This document shows, piece after piece, positions 1 to 7,919 of a stretch of 64,000 nt of DNA (position 1 is its first letter; each line of letters opens with the position of its first letter). The translations under genes were made by a program, and so were the position numbers. A model generated the notes under the pieces. It was not told the DNA's origin. It made no database searches and saw only the letters and a program-made list of their open reading frames with translations. The stretch is from an uncultured Bacillota bacterium (GTDB lineage: Bacteria > Bacillota > Clostridia > Lachnospirales > CAG-274), in NCBI GenBank assembly GCA_958426775.1, contig CATZZP010000001.1, positions 62,001-126,000 of the forward strand, written 5' to 3'.

Positions 1-148
1 TAAAAAGATTACATGGCCTACAAAGCAGGAGGTTGCCAAGGAAACTGTTATAGTGCTTGTAATGTGCTTTGTATTAGGTGCAATTATATTTGGTCTTGAT
101 ACAGGCATTAACTACGGTTACGATGCACTTATAGGGTTAGTCGGTTAA
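1..148 (+). CDS. secE: SecE, preprotein translocase subunit (3' part)
   Basis: The window opens inside this gene; 48 C-terminal codons are visible, ending in TAA at 146-148. The peptide begins KKITWPTKQEV, the conserved amphipathic segment with the Trp-Pro pair of SecE, followed by a single hydrophobic membrane span (VIVLVMCFVLGAIIFGL). SecE clamps the two halves of the SecY channel in the cytoplasmic membrane. It lies 26 bp upstream of nusG, the usual secE-nusG pairing. The 5' end is outside the window, so length and start cannot be judged. Confidence 0.93.
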   Translation, partial: KKITWPTKQEVAKETVIVLVMCFVLGAIIFGLDTGINYGYDALIGLVG

Positions 149-174
149 TTCTTTTTGTAAATGAGGTCGATTGT

Positions 175-705
175 ATGTCTGAACAGGAAAATCAAGTGAG
201 ATGGTATGTTGTACATACCTACTCAGGTTATGAAAACAAGGTAAAGGCCGACATTGAAAAGCTTGTTGCAAACCGTGGTATGCAGGACGTAATTCAAGAG
301 GTAGCAGTACCTGTTGAGGATGAGGTTGAGTACAAGAACGGTCAGAAAAAGGTTGTACAGAGAAAGGTTTTTCCCGGCTATGTACTGCTTAAAATGATTA
401 TGAATGACGATACCTGGTATGTTGTGCGTAACACAAGAGGTGTTACAAGCTTTGTAGGTCCCGGTTCAAAGCCTGTTCCTCTCACTGATGAAGAGGTTAT
501 GGCTATGGGCATTGAAACTATTTCCGTTGCCGATCTGGATATAGAAGAGGGTGACAGCGTACTTGTTACAAGCGGTCCTTTTGCTGATTCTGTCGGCGTT
601 GTAAAGGAAATTAACATGAATAAGAAAACAGTTACTGTTATGTTATCCATGTTTGGGCGTGAAACCCCGATGGAGCTTGGTTTTAACCAGGTTAAAGGTA
701 TGTAA
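175..705 (+). CDS. nusG: Transcription termination/antitermination factor NusG
   Basis: A 176-residue protein of normal length. The N-terminal NGN domain starts RWYVVHTYSGYENKVK and carries the FPGYVLLKM strand that contacts RNA polymerase. A linker leads to a C-terminal KOW domain (GDSVLVTSGPFADSVGVV, about residues 122-140). NusG tunes pausing and processivity and couples polymerase to the ribosome or Rho. The gene follows secE and precedes rplK, the ancestral order. It starts at ATG 175 behind a weak Shine-Dalgarno (gaggtcg). No oddities were seen. Confidence 0.98.
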   Translation: MSEQENQVRWYVVHTYSGYENKVKADIEKLVANRGMQDVIQEVAVPVEDEVEYKNGQKKVVQRKVFPGYVLLKMIMNDDTWYVVRNTRGVTSFVGPGSKPVPLTDEEVMAMGIETISVADLDIEEGDSVLVTSGPFADSVGVVKEINMNKKTVTVMLSMFGRETPMELGFNQVKGM

Positions 706-755
706 GCTTTGGCTTACAAAAATAGTACATTATGTACTTTGTGAACTGATATGAT

Positions 756-801
756 GGAAAGCTTAGCTTTCCGTGGGAGGGAAAATCCCGCTAATTACCA
801 C
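756..801 (+). promoter_or_regulatory. L1-type mRNA leader before rplK
   Basis: The nusG-rplK gap holds a perfect 7-bp hairpin (GGAAAGC 756-762, GCTTTCC 766-772). It is followed directly by a GTGGGAGG motif (773-780) whose GTGG can pair with CCAC at 798-801 around an inner GGGA/TCCC stem. This resembles the ribosomal protein L1 binding site used for autoregulation of the L11-L1 operon. The same two-part layout recurs at 1264-1317 before rplA. The L1 assignment is from family knowledge; the pairing is visible. Confidence 0.65.
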
Positions 802-823
802 ATTATAGGAGGTGCCTTTTAAA

Positions 824-1249
824 ATGGCAAAGAAAGTACAAGGTTATATTAAGTTACAGATTGCTGCAGGTAAGGCTACACCTGCACCACCTGTTGGTCC
901 TGCTTTAGGTCAGCATGGTGTAAACATTATGGGCTTCTGTAAGGAGTTCAACGAAAGAACTGCTAAGGATGCAGGTCTTATTATCCCTGTTGTAATCACT
1001 GTATATCAGGATAAGAGTTTTACATTTATCACTAAGACTCCTCCTGCTGCTGTTCTTCTTAAGAAGGCTTGCAAGATTGAGTCAGGTTCAGGTACACCTA
1101 ACAAGACTAAGGTTGCTAAGATTTCAAAGGCTGACGTTGCTAAGATTGCTGAGCAGAAGATGCCTGACCTTAACGCTGCTTCTCTTGATGCTGCTATCAG
1201 TATGATCAGCGGCACAGCAAGAAGTATGGGTATTGTTGTTGAGGACTAA
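824..1249 (+). CDS. rplK: Large ribosomal subunit protein L11
   Basis: A 141-residue L11, the standard length, when translated from ATG 824 ([13 protein letters not shown]). An in-frame GTG at 812 lies inside the Shine-Dalgarno region (aggaggtg) and is rejected as the start. The N-terminal domain contains the [15 protein letters not shown] signature; the C-terminal RNA-binding domain holds the GTARSMGI motif. L11 forms the GTPase-associated centre on 23S rRNA with L10/L12. It is co-directional with nusG and rplA and preceded by an L1-type leader, so L1 probably controls it. Confidence 0.98.
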   Translation: MAKKVQGYIKLQIAAGKATPAPPVGPALGQHGVNIMGFCKEFNERTAKDAGLIIPVVITVYQDKSFTFITKTPPAAVLLKKACKIESGSGTPNKTKVAKISKADVAKIAEQKMPDLNAASLDAAISMISGTARSMGIVVED

Positions 1250-1263
1250 TTTTAACTGTTATT

Positions 1264-1317
1264 GCTTAAATCTTTTAAGCTATTAAGTGGGAGGGACAAT
1301 TCTCCCGATATTACCAC
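1264..1317 (+). promoter_or_regulatory. Second L1-type mRNA leader, before rplA
   Basis: In the rplK-rplA gap a perfect 7-bp hairpin (GCTTAAA 1264-1270, TTTAAGC 1274-1280, 3-nt loop) precedes GTGGGAGGG (1287-1295), which pairs with CCAC at 1314-1317. This repeats the architecture at 756-801 with a different hairpin sequence. The rplA Shine-Dalgarno (aggagg) lies just downstream, so L1 bound here could block its own initiation. The hairpin sequences differ while the form is kept, which suggests selection on structure. Confidence 0.65.
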
Positions 1318-1333
1318 ATAAGGAGGAACTATT

Positions 1334-2029
1334 TTGAAAAGAGGAAAGAAATATCTCGAAAAGGCTAAGCTCGTAGACAGAGCTACATTATACGATATGG
1401 ATGCTGCTTGTGCATTAATTCCACAGGTTGCTTCCGCTAAGTTTGACGAAACAGTTGAGGCTCATATCCGCCTCGGTGTTGACAGCCGTCATGCAGACCA
1501 GCAGGTTAGAGGTGCTGTTGTCCTGCCTCATGGTACAGGTAAGACTGTACGTGTACTTGTTATCGCTAAGGGCGATAAGGCTGATGAGGCTGTTAAAGCA
1601 GGTGCTGATTACGTTGGTGCAGAGGATATGATTGCAAAAATCCAGGGTGAAAACTGGTTTGATTTTGACGTTGTAGTAGCTACACCTGATATGATGGGTC
1701 TTGTAGGTCGTATCGGTCGTGTACTGGGTCCTAAGGGTCTTATGCCAAACCCTAAGGCAGGTACTGTTACTATGAATGTTACACAGGCTATTGAGGACAT
1801 TAAGGCAGGTAAGATTGAGTACCGTCTTGACAAGACAAACATTATCCATGTTCCAATCGGTAAGGTTTCCTTCGGTCCTGAAAAGCTTCAAGAAAACTTC
1901 CAGACTCTTATGAGCGCTATTGTTAAGGCTAAGCCTTCAGCTGCTAAGGGTACCTATCTTAAGAGTGTTGTTCTTACAACAACTATGGGTCCAAGCGTTA
2001 AGGTTAATGCTGCTAAAATTAGCGAATAA
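1334..2029 (+). CDS. rplA: Large ribosomal subunit protein L1
   Basis: A 231-residue L1 of normal length starting at TTG 1334 behind aggagg (1320-1325). It begins [16 protein letters not shown]; the family motif [18 protein letters not shown] lies around residues 128-145. L1 forms the mobile stalk near the E site and usually represses its own operon by binding an mRNA mimic, which fits the two leaders upstream. A strong terminator follows, so the operon ends here and rplJ-rplL, the usual next genes in Firmicutes, are not present. Confidence 0.98.
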   Translation: MKRGKKYLEKAKLVDRATLYDMDAACALIPQVASAKFDETVEAHIRLGVDSRHADQQVRGAVVLPHGTGKTVRVLVIAKGDKADEAVKAGADYVGAEDMIAKIQGENWFDFDVVVATPDMMGLVGRIGRVLGPKGLMPNPKAGTVTMNVTQAIEDIKAGKIEYRLDKTNIIHVPIGKVSFGPEKLQENFQTLMSAIVKAKPSAAKGTYLKSVVLTTTMGPSVKVNAAKISE

Positions 2030-2038
2030 TAAATACGC

Positions 2039-2068
2039 AAAAAGCACCCCCGAAAAGGGTGCTTTTTT
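2039..2068 (+). terminator. Intrinsic terminator after rplA
   Basis: AAAAAGCACCC (2039-2049) pairs with GGGTGC plus the start of a T run (2057-2068). It closes the secE-nusG-rplK-rplA transcription unit. Confidence 0.9.
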
Positions 2069-2145
2069 ATTGATTACGAGGAGAAAATCTCCAACGGAGT
2101 GATGTATAATCAATTACAGAACAGAGATTTAATCCACATTGCTTT

Positions 2146-2421
2146 TTAAATCAAGGAGGACATAAACATTTCATAGGCGTCTGCCCAATCATCTATAGGG
2201 TAGGTGGCGCCGCCGTTAGTGCTTTTAAGGAGATTGTCACAAAGGGTTTGATTTAAGGTAAACATTTCTCCTACCGAAATGGGACAGCCGTTTTCGGTTG
2301 CTATCTGGCAGAATTTATCCATAGGGTCAGAGGCTGTCCTTGTAGCAAGAAGCTCTTTTTTAAGTCGGGGGTTATCAAGGGCAAGCTTTAAAAGCTTGTT
2401 AAGTGAGTCGTTTATATCCAT
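2146..2421 (-). CDS. Small Nif11-leader-like protein
   Basis: A 91-residue protein read from ATG 2421; a start 24 bp upstream is rejected because aaaggag (complement of 2431-2437) sits nine bases before this ATG. The N-terminal half is helical and charged (MDINDSLNKLLKLALDNPRL). Then comes FCQIATENGCPISVGEM, similar in pattern to the A-x-E-x-G-x-x-I-S core of Nif11-type precursor peptides, and then an NGGATYPIDDW segment. No maturase or transporter gene is adjacent, so a peptide-natural-product role is unproven. It sits opposite in orientation to the ribosomal genes on both sides. It could equally be a small clostridial protein of unknown function. Confidence 0.55.
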   Translation of the reverse strand: MDINDSLNKLLKLALDNPRLKKELLATRTASDPMDKFCQIATENGCPISVGEMFTLNQTLCDNLLKSTNGGATYPIDDWADAYEMFMSSLI

Positions 2422-2488
2422 AAGGGTATTCTCCTTTCGGTACAATATTTTTTACTATTATACTGCTTAATTTAAGGCAAAATAAGCC

Positions 2489-2517
2489 TTGACTTAATTA
2501 AAAGTATGTGATATAAT
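2489..2517 (+). promoter_or_regulatory. Promoter of rpsF-ssb-rpsR
   Basis: TTGACT (2489-2494), 17-bp spacer, TATAAT (2512-2517). A start of transcription near 2524 would leave an mRNA leader of about 80 nt before rpsF. Confidence 0.85.
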
Positions 2518-2523
2518 CTTTAA

Positions 2524-2600
2524 TTGTGTGACGGATGTTACACGGTAAATTATCCTTGCTCTTGCAAAAGCAAGGGCCAAAGTCCAGAAGGAGGTGTAAA
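2524..2600 (+). promoter_or_regulatory. rpsF leader, candidate S6:S18 binding RNA
   Basis: The leader contains a 7-bp hairpin (CCTTGCT 2554-2560, AGCAAGG 2569-2575) followed by GCC and the aaggaggtg Shine-Dalgarno. Leaders before rpsF in many bacteria bind the S6:S18 dimer for feedback control, and this operon encodes both proteins. The exact consensus bulge could not be matched by eye, so the assignment is contextual. Confidence 0.4.
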
Positions 2601-2604
2601 TTCA

Positions 2605-2892
2605 ATGAAGAAGTATGAATTAACAGTGGTTATTAACCCTAACCTTGACGAAGAGGCTGTTAAGGCTGAGTTTGCTGATGTACAGGCTCTTATCGAAAGA
2701 TTCGGTGGTACAATCGAAAAGGTTGACGAGTGGGGTAAGCGTAGACTTGCTTACGAAATCAACAAGGTAAATGAGGGTATCTACACATTCTTTACTTTCA
2801 GCGCACCGGCTACTGCTCCTATCGAGCTTGAAAAGCGTATGCGTATTAAGGAGAATGTACTTCGTTATTTGGTTATTGCGCAAGAGGCTTAA
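2605..2892 (+). CDS. rpsF: Small ribosomal subunit protein S6
   Basis: A 95-residue S6 of normal length from ATG 2605 (MKKYELTVVINPNLDEE). An in-frame upstream extension to 2524 is rejected because aaggagg (2589-2595) places the start here. The WGKRRLAYEINK motif near residues 45-56 is the family signature. S6 forms a dimer with S18 in the 30S platform; rpsR lies two genes downstream with ssb between, the classic order. A consensus promoter lies at 2489-2517. Confidence 0.97.
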   Translation: MKKYELTVVINPNLDEEAVKAEFADVQALIERFGGTIEKVDEWGKRRLAYEINKVNEGIYTFFTFSAPATAPIELEKRMRIKENVLRYLVIAQEA

Positions 2893-2909
2893 TTTTTGGG
2901 GGTGTCATT

Positions 2910-3353
2910 ATGAACAAGGTTATATTACTCGGACGACTTACTAAGGATGTTGAGGTCAGATATACTCAGTCTGCTGAGCCTGTAGCTGTTGCAAGCTTTT
3001 CTATAGCTGTAGACAGAGCTTTTAAGAGGGAAGGCGGTCCTGATGCTGATTTCTTTAACTGCGTTTGTTACGGCAAGCGTGGCGAGAATATTTCTAAGTT
3101 CTTCCATAAGGGCAACAGAATTTCTGTTGTAGGCAGACTTGAAAACCGTAGCTGGACAGATAACAACGGTCAGAAGCGTTACGCAACTGATGTTGTTGTT
3201 GAAGAATTTGATTTTTGTGAAAGCAGAGCCAGCAGCGAGTATTCACAGAATAATGTACCAAGCTATCCAAAGTCAGAGCCTGTAGGGAACGATACACCTA
3301 ACGGTATCTATATTTCAGATGATAATGCTGATGACAGCGATTTACCATTTTAA
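2910..3353 (+). CDS. ssb: Single-stranded DNA-binding protein
   Basis: A 147-residue SSB. The OB fold fills residues 1-105 (MNKVILLGRLTKDVEVRY; FFNCVCYGKRGENI; GNRISVVGRLENRSW). A short low-complexity linker ends in the acidic tail DDSDLPF, which recruits replication and repair partners. It lies 17 bp after rpsF and 24 bp before rpsR and is transcribed with both. All key parts are present, and this replicative-type SSB location is universal in Firmicutes. Confidence 0.97.
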   Translation: MNKVILLGRLTKDVEVRYTQSAEPVAVASFSIAVDRAFKREGGPDADFFNCVCYGKRGENISKFFHKGNRISVVGRLENRSWTDNNGQKRYATDVVVEEFDFCESRASSEYSQNNVPSYPKSEPVGNDTPNGIYISDDNADDSDLPF

Positions 3354-3377
3354 TATTTTATAAGGAGGTTAATAACC

Positions 3378-3608
3378 ATGATTAATAAAAAGCGTGGCAG
3401 AAGAAAAAAGCGTGTTTGTGCTTTTTGTGCAGAGCAGGCTACTTCTATTGATTACAAGGATGTAGCTAAGTTACGTAAGTATGTTTCCGAAAGAGGTAAA
3501 ATCCTCCCAAGAAGAATTACAGGTAACTGTGCAAAGCATCAGAGAATGCTTACTACAGCTGTTAAGAGAGCAAGACACATTGCTTTACTTGCATATATTC
3601 AGGAATAA
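3378..3608 (+). CDS. rpsR: Small ribosomal subunit protein S18
   Basis: A 76-residue S18. The N-terminus is highly basic ([11 protein letters not shown]), followed by VCAFC and a later NCAKH, a Cys pattern of the zinc-type (C+) S18. The core [20 protein letters not shown] and [12 protein letters not shown] motifs are intact. S18 pairs with S6 on the 30S platform. It is the last gene of the rpsF-ssb-rpsR unit; the hairpin repeat at 3617-3682 probably terminates it. Shine-Dalgarno aaggagg is at 3362-3368. Confidence 0.97.
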   Translation: MINKKRGRRKKRVCAFCAEQATSIDYKDVAKLRKYVSERGKILPRRITGNCAKHQRMLTTAVKRARHIALLAYIQE

Positions 3609-3616
3609 TATAATCA

Positions 3617-3682
3617 GGGCTGTAAAAAACAGTCTTAAAACAGTAATGCCGATCACAATTGTGGTCGGCATTATTTTTTTAC
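3617..3682 (+). repeat. Dispersed hairpin repeat, copy A (acts as terminator)
   Basis: A 66-bp unit starting GGGCTGTAAAAAAC and containing a near-perfect palindrome (AATGCC...GGCATT, 3645-3672) followed by seven T. Two further copies are at 55107-55173 (same strand) and 62118-62185 (reverse strand). All three lie just after a gene. In copy A the hairpin plus T run makes a good rpsR terminator. Confidence 0.75.
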
Positions 3683-3723
3683 ATATTACGGCATAAAAAT
3701 ACTGATTTTATGCCGTAATATGT
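3681..3723. repeat. 43-bp perfect inverted repeat
   Basis: An 18-bp arm (3681-3698, ACATATTACGGCATAAAA) is repeated inverted at 3706-3723 around a 7-nt loop. It abuts hairpin repeat A. It could be a cruciform or RNA hairpin, or the collapsed end of a mobile element. The remaining 3724-3851 shows nothing recognisable. Confidence 0.8.
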
Positions 3724-3851
3724 AATATTATCATAGTTTTAAAATACCTTTCATTACCTATTCTTTTACTAAGACAGGCATTAGCTTTGCAGAATTTTGA
3801 AAATTACGGTAAATTGAGGCAAGTGTATACAGTGATACAGTGTGACGGTAT

Positions 3852-4055
3852 TCAATTATCCGCATCGGTATTATCATCGTCCTTGTGCTTGTATTCAAAA
3901 ATTATAACGGTAATAATACCTAATACAAATATAACCCCGGTTGTTATTTCCCCTCGGTTAATTACATTACCTGAGATAAGGCTGTAAAGAATGTAAAAAA
4001 TGTAAAGAGCTGTAATAGCAACAGCACAAATTATGCCGTATTTTGGTGTTTTCAT
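3852..4055 (-). CDS. Small two-span membrane protein, unknown
   Basis: A 67-residue protein with two hydrophobic segments (about residues 7-27 and 38-53) split by a short SGNVINRGE loop. It ends in an acidic, charged tail (EYKHKDDDNTDADN). Family not recognised. The start ATG 4055 is supported by aaaggag eight bases upstream. It follows glgB on the minus strand, but a terminator stem lies between them and its T run abuts this gene's Shine-Dalgarno, so expression may depend on read-through. Function unknown. Confidence 0.6.
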   Translation of the reverse strand: MKTPKYGIICAVAITALYIFYILYSLISGNVINRGEITTGVIFVLGIITVIIFEYKHKDDDNTDADN

Positions 4056-4068
4056 ATTATTCTCCTTT

Positions 4069-4093
4069 AAAAAAGGGCTGAATAAACAGCCCT
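4069..4093 (-). terminator. Terminator after glgB overlapping next ribosome site
   Basis: On the minus strand AGGGCTG, a 6-nt loop, CAGCCCT and a T run; the T run leads straight into the AAAGGAG of the 67-residue membrane protein gene. Confidence 0.8.
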
Positions 4094-4097
4094 AATA

Positions 4098-6302
4098 TTA
4101 TTTTGCTCTGAATACGGTTACAGAAAGGGGAGCAAGCCTTAAGCCTATGCTGTCCTGTCTGCCGTTGTACTCAATTTTATCGCTTTTCTTAACTCCCTCG
4201 TTAGTAACGCCGCTTCCGCCGTACTTAGGTGAGTCGCTGTTAAAGATTTCCTCGTATTCACCCTCAAAAGGTACACCTACCCTAAAGTCCTCATAGGTAT
4301 TAGGTGTAAAGTTAAGGAGAAGTACAAGGGTATTTTCCTTTTTACTGCCTCGTCTTATAAAGGAGTAAATGCTCCTTTCATTATCGTTACAATCAATCCA
4401 CTCAAAGCCCTCACCGTTAAAGTCCGCAAGCCAAAGTGCATCATTTTCAAGGTAAAGATGATTTAAGTCCTTAACATATTCAAGCATGGTGCGATGGTGG
4501 TCATACTCAAGGAGGAACCAGTCTAAAGGACGTTTTTCATTCCATTCAATAAACTGTCCGAATTCACCGCCCATAAATAACAGCTTTTTGCCGGGGTGAC
4601 CGAACATAAAGCCGTATGCCGCCCTCAGGTTGGCAAACTTCTGCCATAAATCACCGGGCATTTTGTCAAGCATGGAATGCTTGCCGTGAACAACCTCATC
4701 ATGGCTTAAAACAAGTACAAACTTTTCTGTATAAGCATAAACCATACCAAAGGTTAAGTTATTATGGTGATATTTTCTGTATACAGGGTCTTTGGCAACA
4801 TACTCTAAAAAGTCGTTCATCCAGCCCATATTCCATTTAAGACTGAAGCCTAAGCCGTTTTCATCGGCAGATTTTGTAACCCCTGCCCATGAGGTGGACT
4901 CCTCGGCTATCATATATGCCTCAGGGTGCATTTTATTAATAACGGAGTTCATGTGCTTCATAAACTCAACAGCCTCTAAATTTTCTCTTCCGCCGTATTG
5001 GTTAGCTACCCATTGACCGTCGCTCTTAGCATAGTCAAGGTAAAGCATAGATGCAACAGCATCAACTCTTAAGCCGTCAATGTGGAATTTTTCAATCCAG
5101 TAAAGGGCATTTGCAATAAGGAAGTTTTTAACCTCATTTCTGCCGAAGTTAAATATAAGCGTACCCCATTCAGGATGTTCGCCCTGACGTGGGTCTTCAT
5201 GCTCATAAAGAGCAGAACCGTCAAAGCGTGCAAGACCGTGTGCGTCCTTAGGGAAGTGTGCAGGTACCCAGTCTAAAATAACACCTATGCCTGCCTGATG
5301 ACACTTGTCTACAAAGTACATAAACTCATTTGGGTTACCGTAACGGCTTGTAGGTGCATAGTAGCCCGTAACCTGATAGCCCCAGGAGCCGTCAAAGGGA
5401 TGTTCCTCAATAGGTAAAAGCTCAATATGGGTGTAGCCCATTTCCTTTACGTAGGAAACAAGGCTGTCAGCAAGCTCTACATAGCTGAGGAAGCGACCTG
5501 ATTCAGGCTCTCTTTTCCAACTGCCCAAATGTACCTCGTAGATGTTCATTGGACTGTTGTACTTATCTTGATTTTTACGGCTTTCAAACCAGCTTTCATC
5601 CTGCCACTTGTAGTTGTTTATATCAAAAACAAGTGATGAGGTGCTTGGTCTTAATTCCGCAAACTTACTGTACGGGTCGCTTTTTTGGATAAGGTCACCG
5701 TGAGAGGTTTTGATTTCAAACTTATAACGGTCGCTGTCCTGTAAGCCCGGGATAAAAATTTCCCAAATACCTGAGCCTGATAAAAGACGCATTTGGTTAC
5801 GTCTGCCGTCCCATGCGTTAAACTCACCTATAACACTGACTCGCCTTGCATTTGGTGCCCAAACACCGAAAAGCACACCCTTGATACCATCAATCTCTGT
5901 TGGGTTGGCACCCAGCTTTTCATAGATATTATAGTGTGTACCCTGATTAAAAAGATAAATATCCATATCAGAGATACCGGGACTGAAGGAGTAGGCATCG
6001 TAGCTTTGCCACTTGTTGCCGTCATGTGCCTCAAACTCCAGTAAATATCTGAACCATTTTTTACGTGTAGGTATTATACATTCAAAAAAGCCGTCTGTAT
6101 GTATTATTTCTGCCTCATATCGCCTTGAGGGATACTTTTCGTCAATGACGGTAACAGCCTTTGCCTGTGGGTTAAATACTCTTACAACAAGACAGTCCTT
6201 GTCGTTTATGTTAATTTCGTGCATACCAAGCACAGTATGGGGATCACCGTGGTTAGCGTTAACAATTTGCTGTAATTCGATCATACTAAGTGTAGTAAGC
6301 AT
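4098..6302 (-). CDS. glgB: 1,4-alpha-glucan branching enzyme
   Basis: A 734-residue GH13 branching enzyme that makes alpha-1,6 branches in glycogen. Order: an N-terminal module (about 15-110), a CBM48 immunoglobulin-like module (about 125-225), the catalytic barrel (about 255-600) and a C-terminal beta domain. Catalytic parts are visible: DWVPAHFP (344-351), nucleophile Asp414 in LRVDAVAS, acid Glu467 in IAEEST, and His534-Asp535 in LSHDEVVHG. Length is typical. It starts at ATG 6302 after gagaggggt. No glgC, glgA, glgP or pullulanase is adjacent, so this glycogen gene stands alone. The upstream gap 6303-6416 is AT-rich and non-coding. Confidence 0.97.
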   Translation of the reverse strand: MLTTLSMIELQQIVNANHGDPHTVLGMHEININDKDCLVVRVFNPQAKAVTVIDEKYPSRRYEAEIIHTDGFFECIIPTRKKWFRYLLEFEAHDGNKWQSYDAYSFSPGISDMDIYLFNQGTHYNIYEKLGANPTEIDGIKGVLFGVWAPNARRVSVIGEFNAWDGRRNQMRLLSGSGIWEIFIPGLQDSDRYKFEIKTSHGDLIQKSDPYSKFAELRPSTSSLVFDINNYKWQDESWFESRKNQDKYNSPMNIYEVHLGSWKREPESGRFLSYVELADSLVSYVKEMGYTHIELLPIEEHPFDGSWGYQVTGYYAPTSRYGNPNEFMYFVDKCHQAGIGVILDWVPAHFPKDAHGLARFDGSALYEHEDPRQGEHPEWGTLIFNFGRNEVKNFLIANALYWIEKFHIDGLRVDAVASMLYLDYAKSDGQWVANQYGGRENLEAVEFMKHMNSVINKMHPEAYMIAEESTSWAGVTKSADENGLGFSLKWNMGWMNDFLEYVAKDPVYRKYHHNNLTFGMVYAYTEKFVLVLSHDEVVHGKHSMLDKMPGDLWQKFANLRAAYGFMFGHPGKKLLFMGGEFGQFIEWNEKRPLDWFLLEYDHHRTMLEYVKDLNHLYLENDALWLADFNGEGFEWIDCNDNERSIYSFIRRGSKKENTLVLLLNFTPNTYEDFRVGVPFEGEYEEIFNSDSPKYGGSGVTNEGVKKSDKIEYNGRQDSIGLRLAPLSVTVFRAK

Positions 6303-6416
6303 ATAAAAACCCCTCTCTTTAAAAATGATATTTTTTTAATTATACAATATTTTTTATATTAATGCTAGTATATTTACAAAAATATATTAATTTTAGTTAA
6401 AGGAGGAGTAAATTAT

Positions 6417-7919
6417 TTAAATTATTTTTTTGTTGGGCAATATACCGAAAAGGGATATAAGTAAAATATACATTCCGCCTATAAAAGCGGCAGAGCAAAT
6501 AAGACCGGTTACCGAAAAAAGTGAAATATCCCTTGTTAAAAACCGCAGGCTGAGGCAGGATAAGGCTATTGCAACAACAGGCTTTAATATAAGGTTATTA
6601 AGGTAAAGACGTAACCTGATACAGTTAAGGGTTACGGTAAGACTTAGTACGGCAACCGCACAGGCACTTATAAACCACCCGAATATATATGCCTCTATGC
6701 CGTATTTTGGCACAAAAAGACAGATAAAGCCTATATTAAAGATTGATGAAATTAAATTGACAATGAATATATATAATTGCTTGCCAAGCCCGTTAAGTAT
6801 GCCTGAAAGGGTTACCTGAAGGTAAATAAAGGGGCATACTATACCTAAAAGCCTTAACATATAGCCTATTTCCGTCTGATTATACACCACCTTGCCTATT
6901 TCACAGGGAAGAGTAAGAAACAAGCCTGCCGTACCTATACCGACTACAGCCGTAAAGGCAAGGGATTTTTCAACAGCAGAGCTTATATTGCTTATACTGC
7001 CCCTTGCACCTGCCTCAGATACCGCAGGCATAAGAGCGGTGGCAAGTGCCGTTAAAAGTGATGAGGGAAACATTATAAGAGGCATAGCCATACCGCAAAG
7101 CTGACCGTAAAGCCCTACTGCCTCACCTCTTGTCAGTCCGAATAGCTGTAGCTTAGAAGGTATTAAAAAATTTTCAATACCGACAAGAAGCGTAGCTGTA
7201 ATACGGTTAAGGGTAAGGGGAAAAGCAAGGGCAAAAAGCAGCATTCCTGCTTTATAATAGCTTATAAGGGGCTTATGATTAAAGTATTTTTTATTTAAAA
7301 GTATAGCTGTAAGGGCATAAATGCAGGCAATAACCTCGCCCATAACCATACCGATTACAGCCATGGCACAAGCCGATTCTATACCCTTATCAAGCATTGA
7401 AAAGGAGAGAATATATACAACAGCCATTCTTGTACACTGCTCTAAAACCTGTGATTTAGCAGGTACTGCCGTATTTTGCATTCCGTAAAACCAACCTCTT
7501 ACACAAGAGCCTACAGCCATAAAAGGAAAACAAAGGGAAAGTATCTTAAGGGACAAAATTGTTCTCTTGTCCTTTAAAAAGTGTGTGCATATGTAGGGTG
7601 AAAGGCTGTATACTCCCAGAGAGGCAAAAAGAGAGAGTACAAGTGTCGTTAAAAGGGCGGTTATCAAAAGCCGTTTCATATTGCCAAGGTCGCCTCTTGC
7701 TCTTTGTTCGGCACTCAGCTTTGATACGGATGTGCTTAAGCCTGCTGAGGTAAATGCCCATACCAGCATATATATGGGTGAAATAAGCTGATATAGTCCC
7801 ATACCCTCTGCACCAAGGGCGTTTGACATAAAAATACGATAAAAAAAACCTAAAAGTCTTGTAATTATATTTGCAAGGGTAAGTATAAGGGCGGATTTTA
7901 CTATAGTAGCTTTAAACAT
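6417..7919 (-). CDS. SpoVB-like polysaccharide/lipid II-type flippase
   Basis: A 500-residue membrane protein of the MOP superfamily with about 14 hydrophobic spans. The N-terminus (SALILTLANIITRLLGFFYRIFMSNALG) matches the SpoVB/MurJ-like group, in which R-L-L-G-F-x-Y-R-I is characteristic. Such proteins move undecaprenyl-linked precursors across the membrane; SpoVB acts in spore cortex synthesis. The window contains other sporulation genes, which favours a SpoVB role, but clostridia carry several paralogues including vegetative ones. It is divergent from uvrC. Start ATG 7919 follows cgagg. Confidence 0.85.
   Translation of the reverse strand: MFKATIVKSALILTLANIITRLLGFFYRIFMSNALGAEGMGLYQLISPIYMLVWAFTSAGLSTSVSKLSAEQRARGDLGNMKRLLITALLTTLVLSLFASLGVYSLSPYICTHFLKDKRTILSLKILSLCFPFMAVGSCVRGWFYGMQNTAVPAKSQVLEQCTRMAVVYILSFSMLDKGIESACAMAVIGMVMGEVIACIYALTAILLNKKYFNHKPLISYYKAGMLLFALAFPLTLNRITATLLVGIENFLIPSKLQLFGLTRGEAVGLYGQLCGMAMPLIMFPSSLLTALATALMPAVSEAGARGSISNISSAVEKSLAFTAVVGIGTAGLFLTLPCEIGKVVYNQTEIGYMLRLLGIVCPFIYLQVTLSGILNGLGKQLYIFIVNLISSIFNIGFICLFVPKYGIEAYIFGWFISACAVAVLSLTVTLNCIRLRLYLNNLILKPVVAIALSCLSLRFLTRDISLFSVTGLICSAAFIGGMYILLISLFGILPNKKII

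Noticed and set aside
812..823. GTG start 12 bases upstream for rplK
   Set aside because: It lies inside the Shine-Dalgarno region and would add residues absent from L11.
1415..1891. 158-codon minus-strand open frame opposite rplA
   Set aside because: Shadow of a highly biased ribosomal gene; no ribosome site and unnatural composition.
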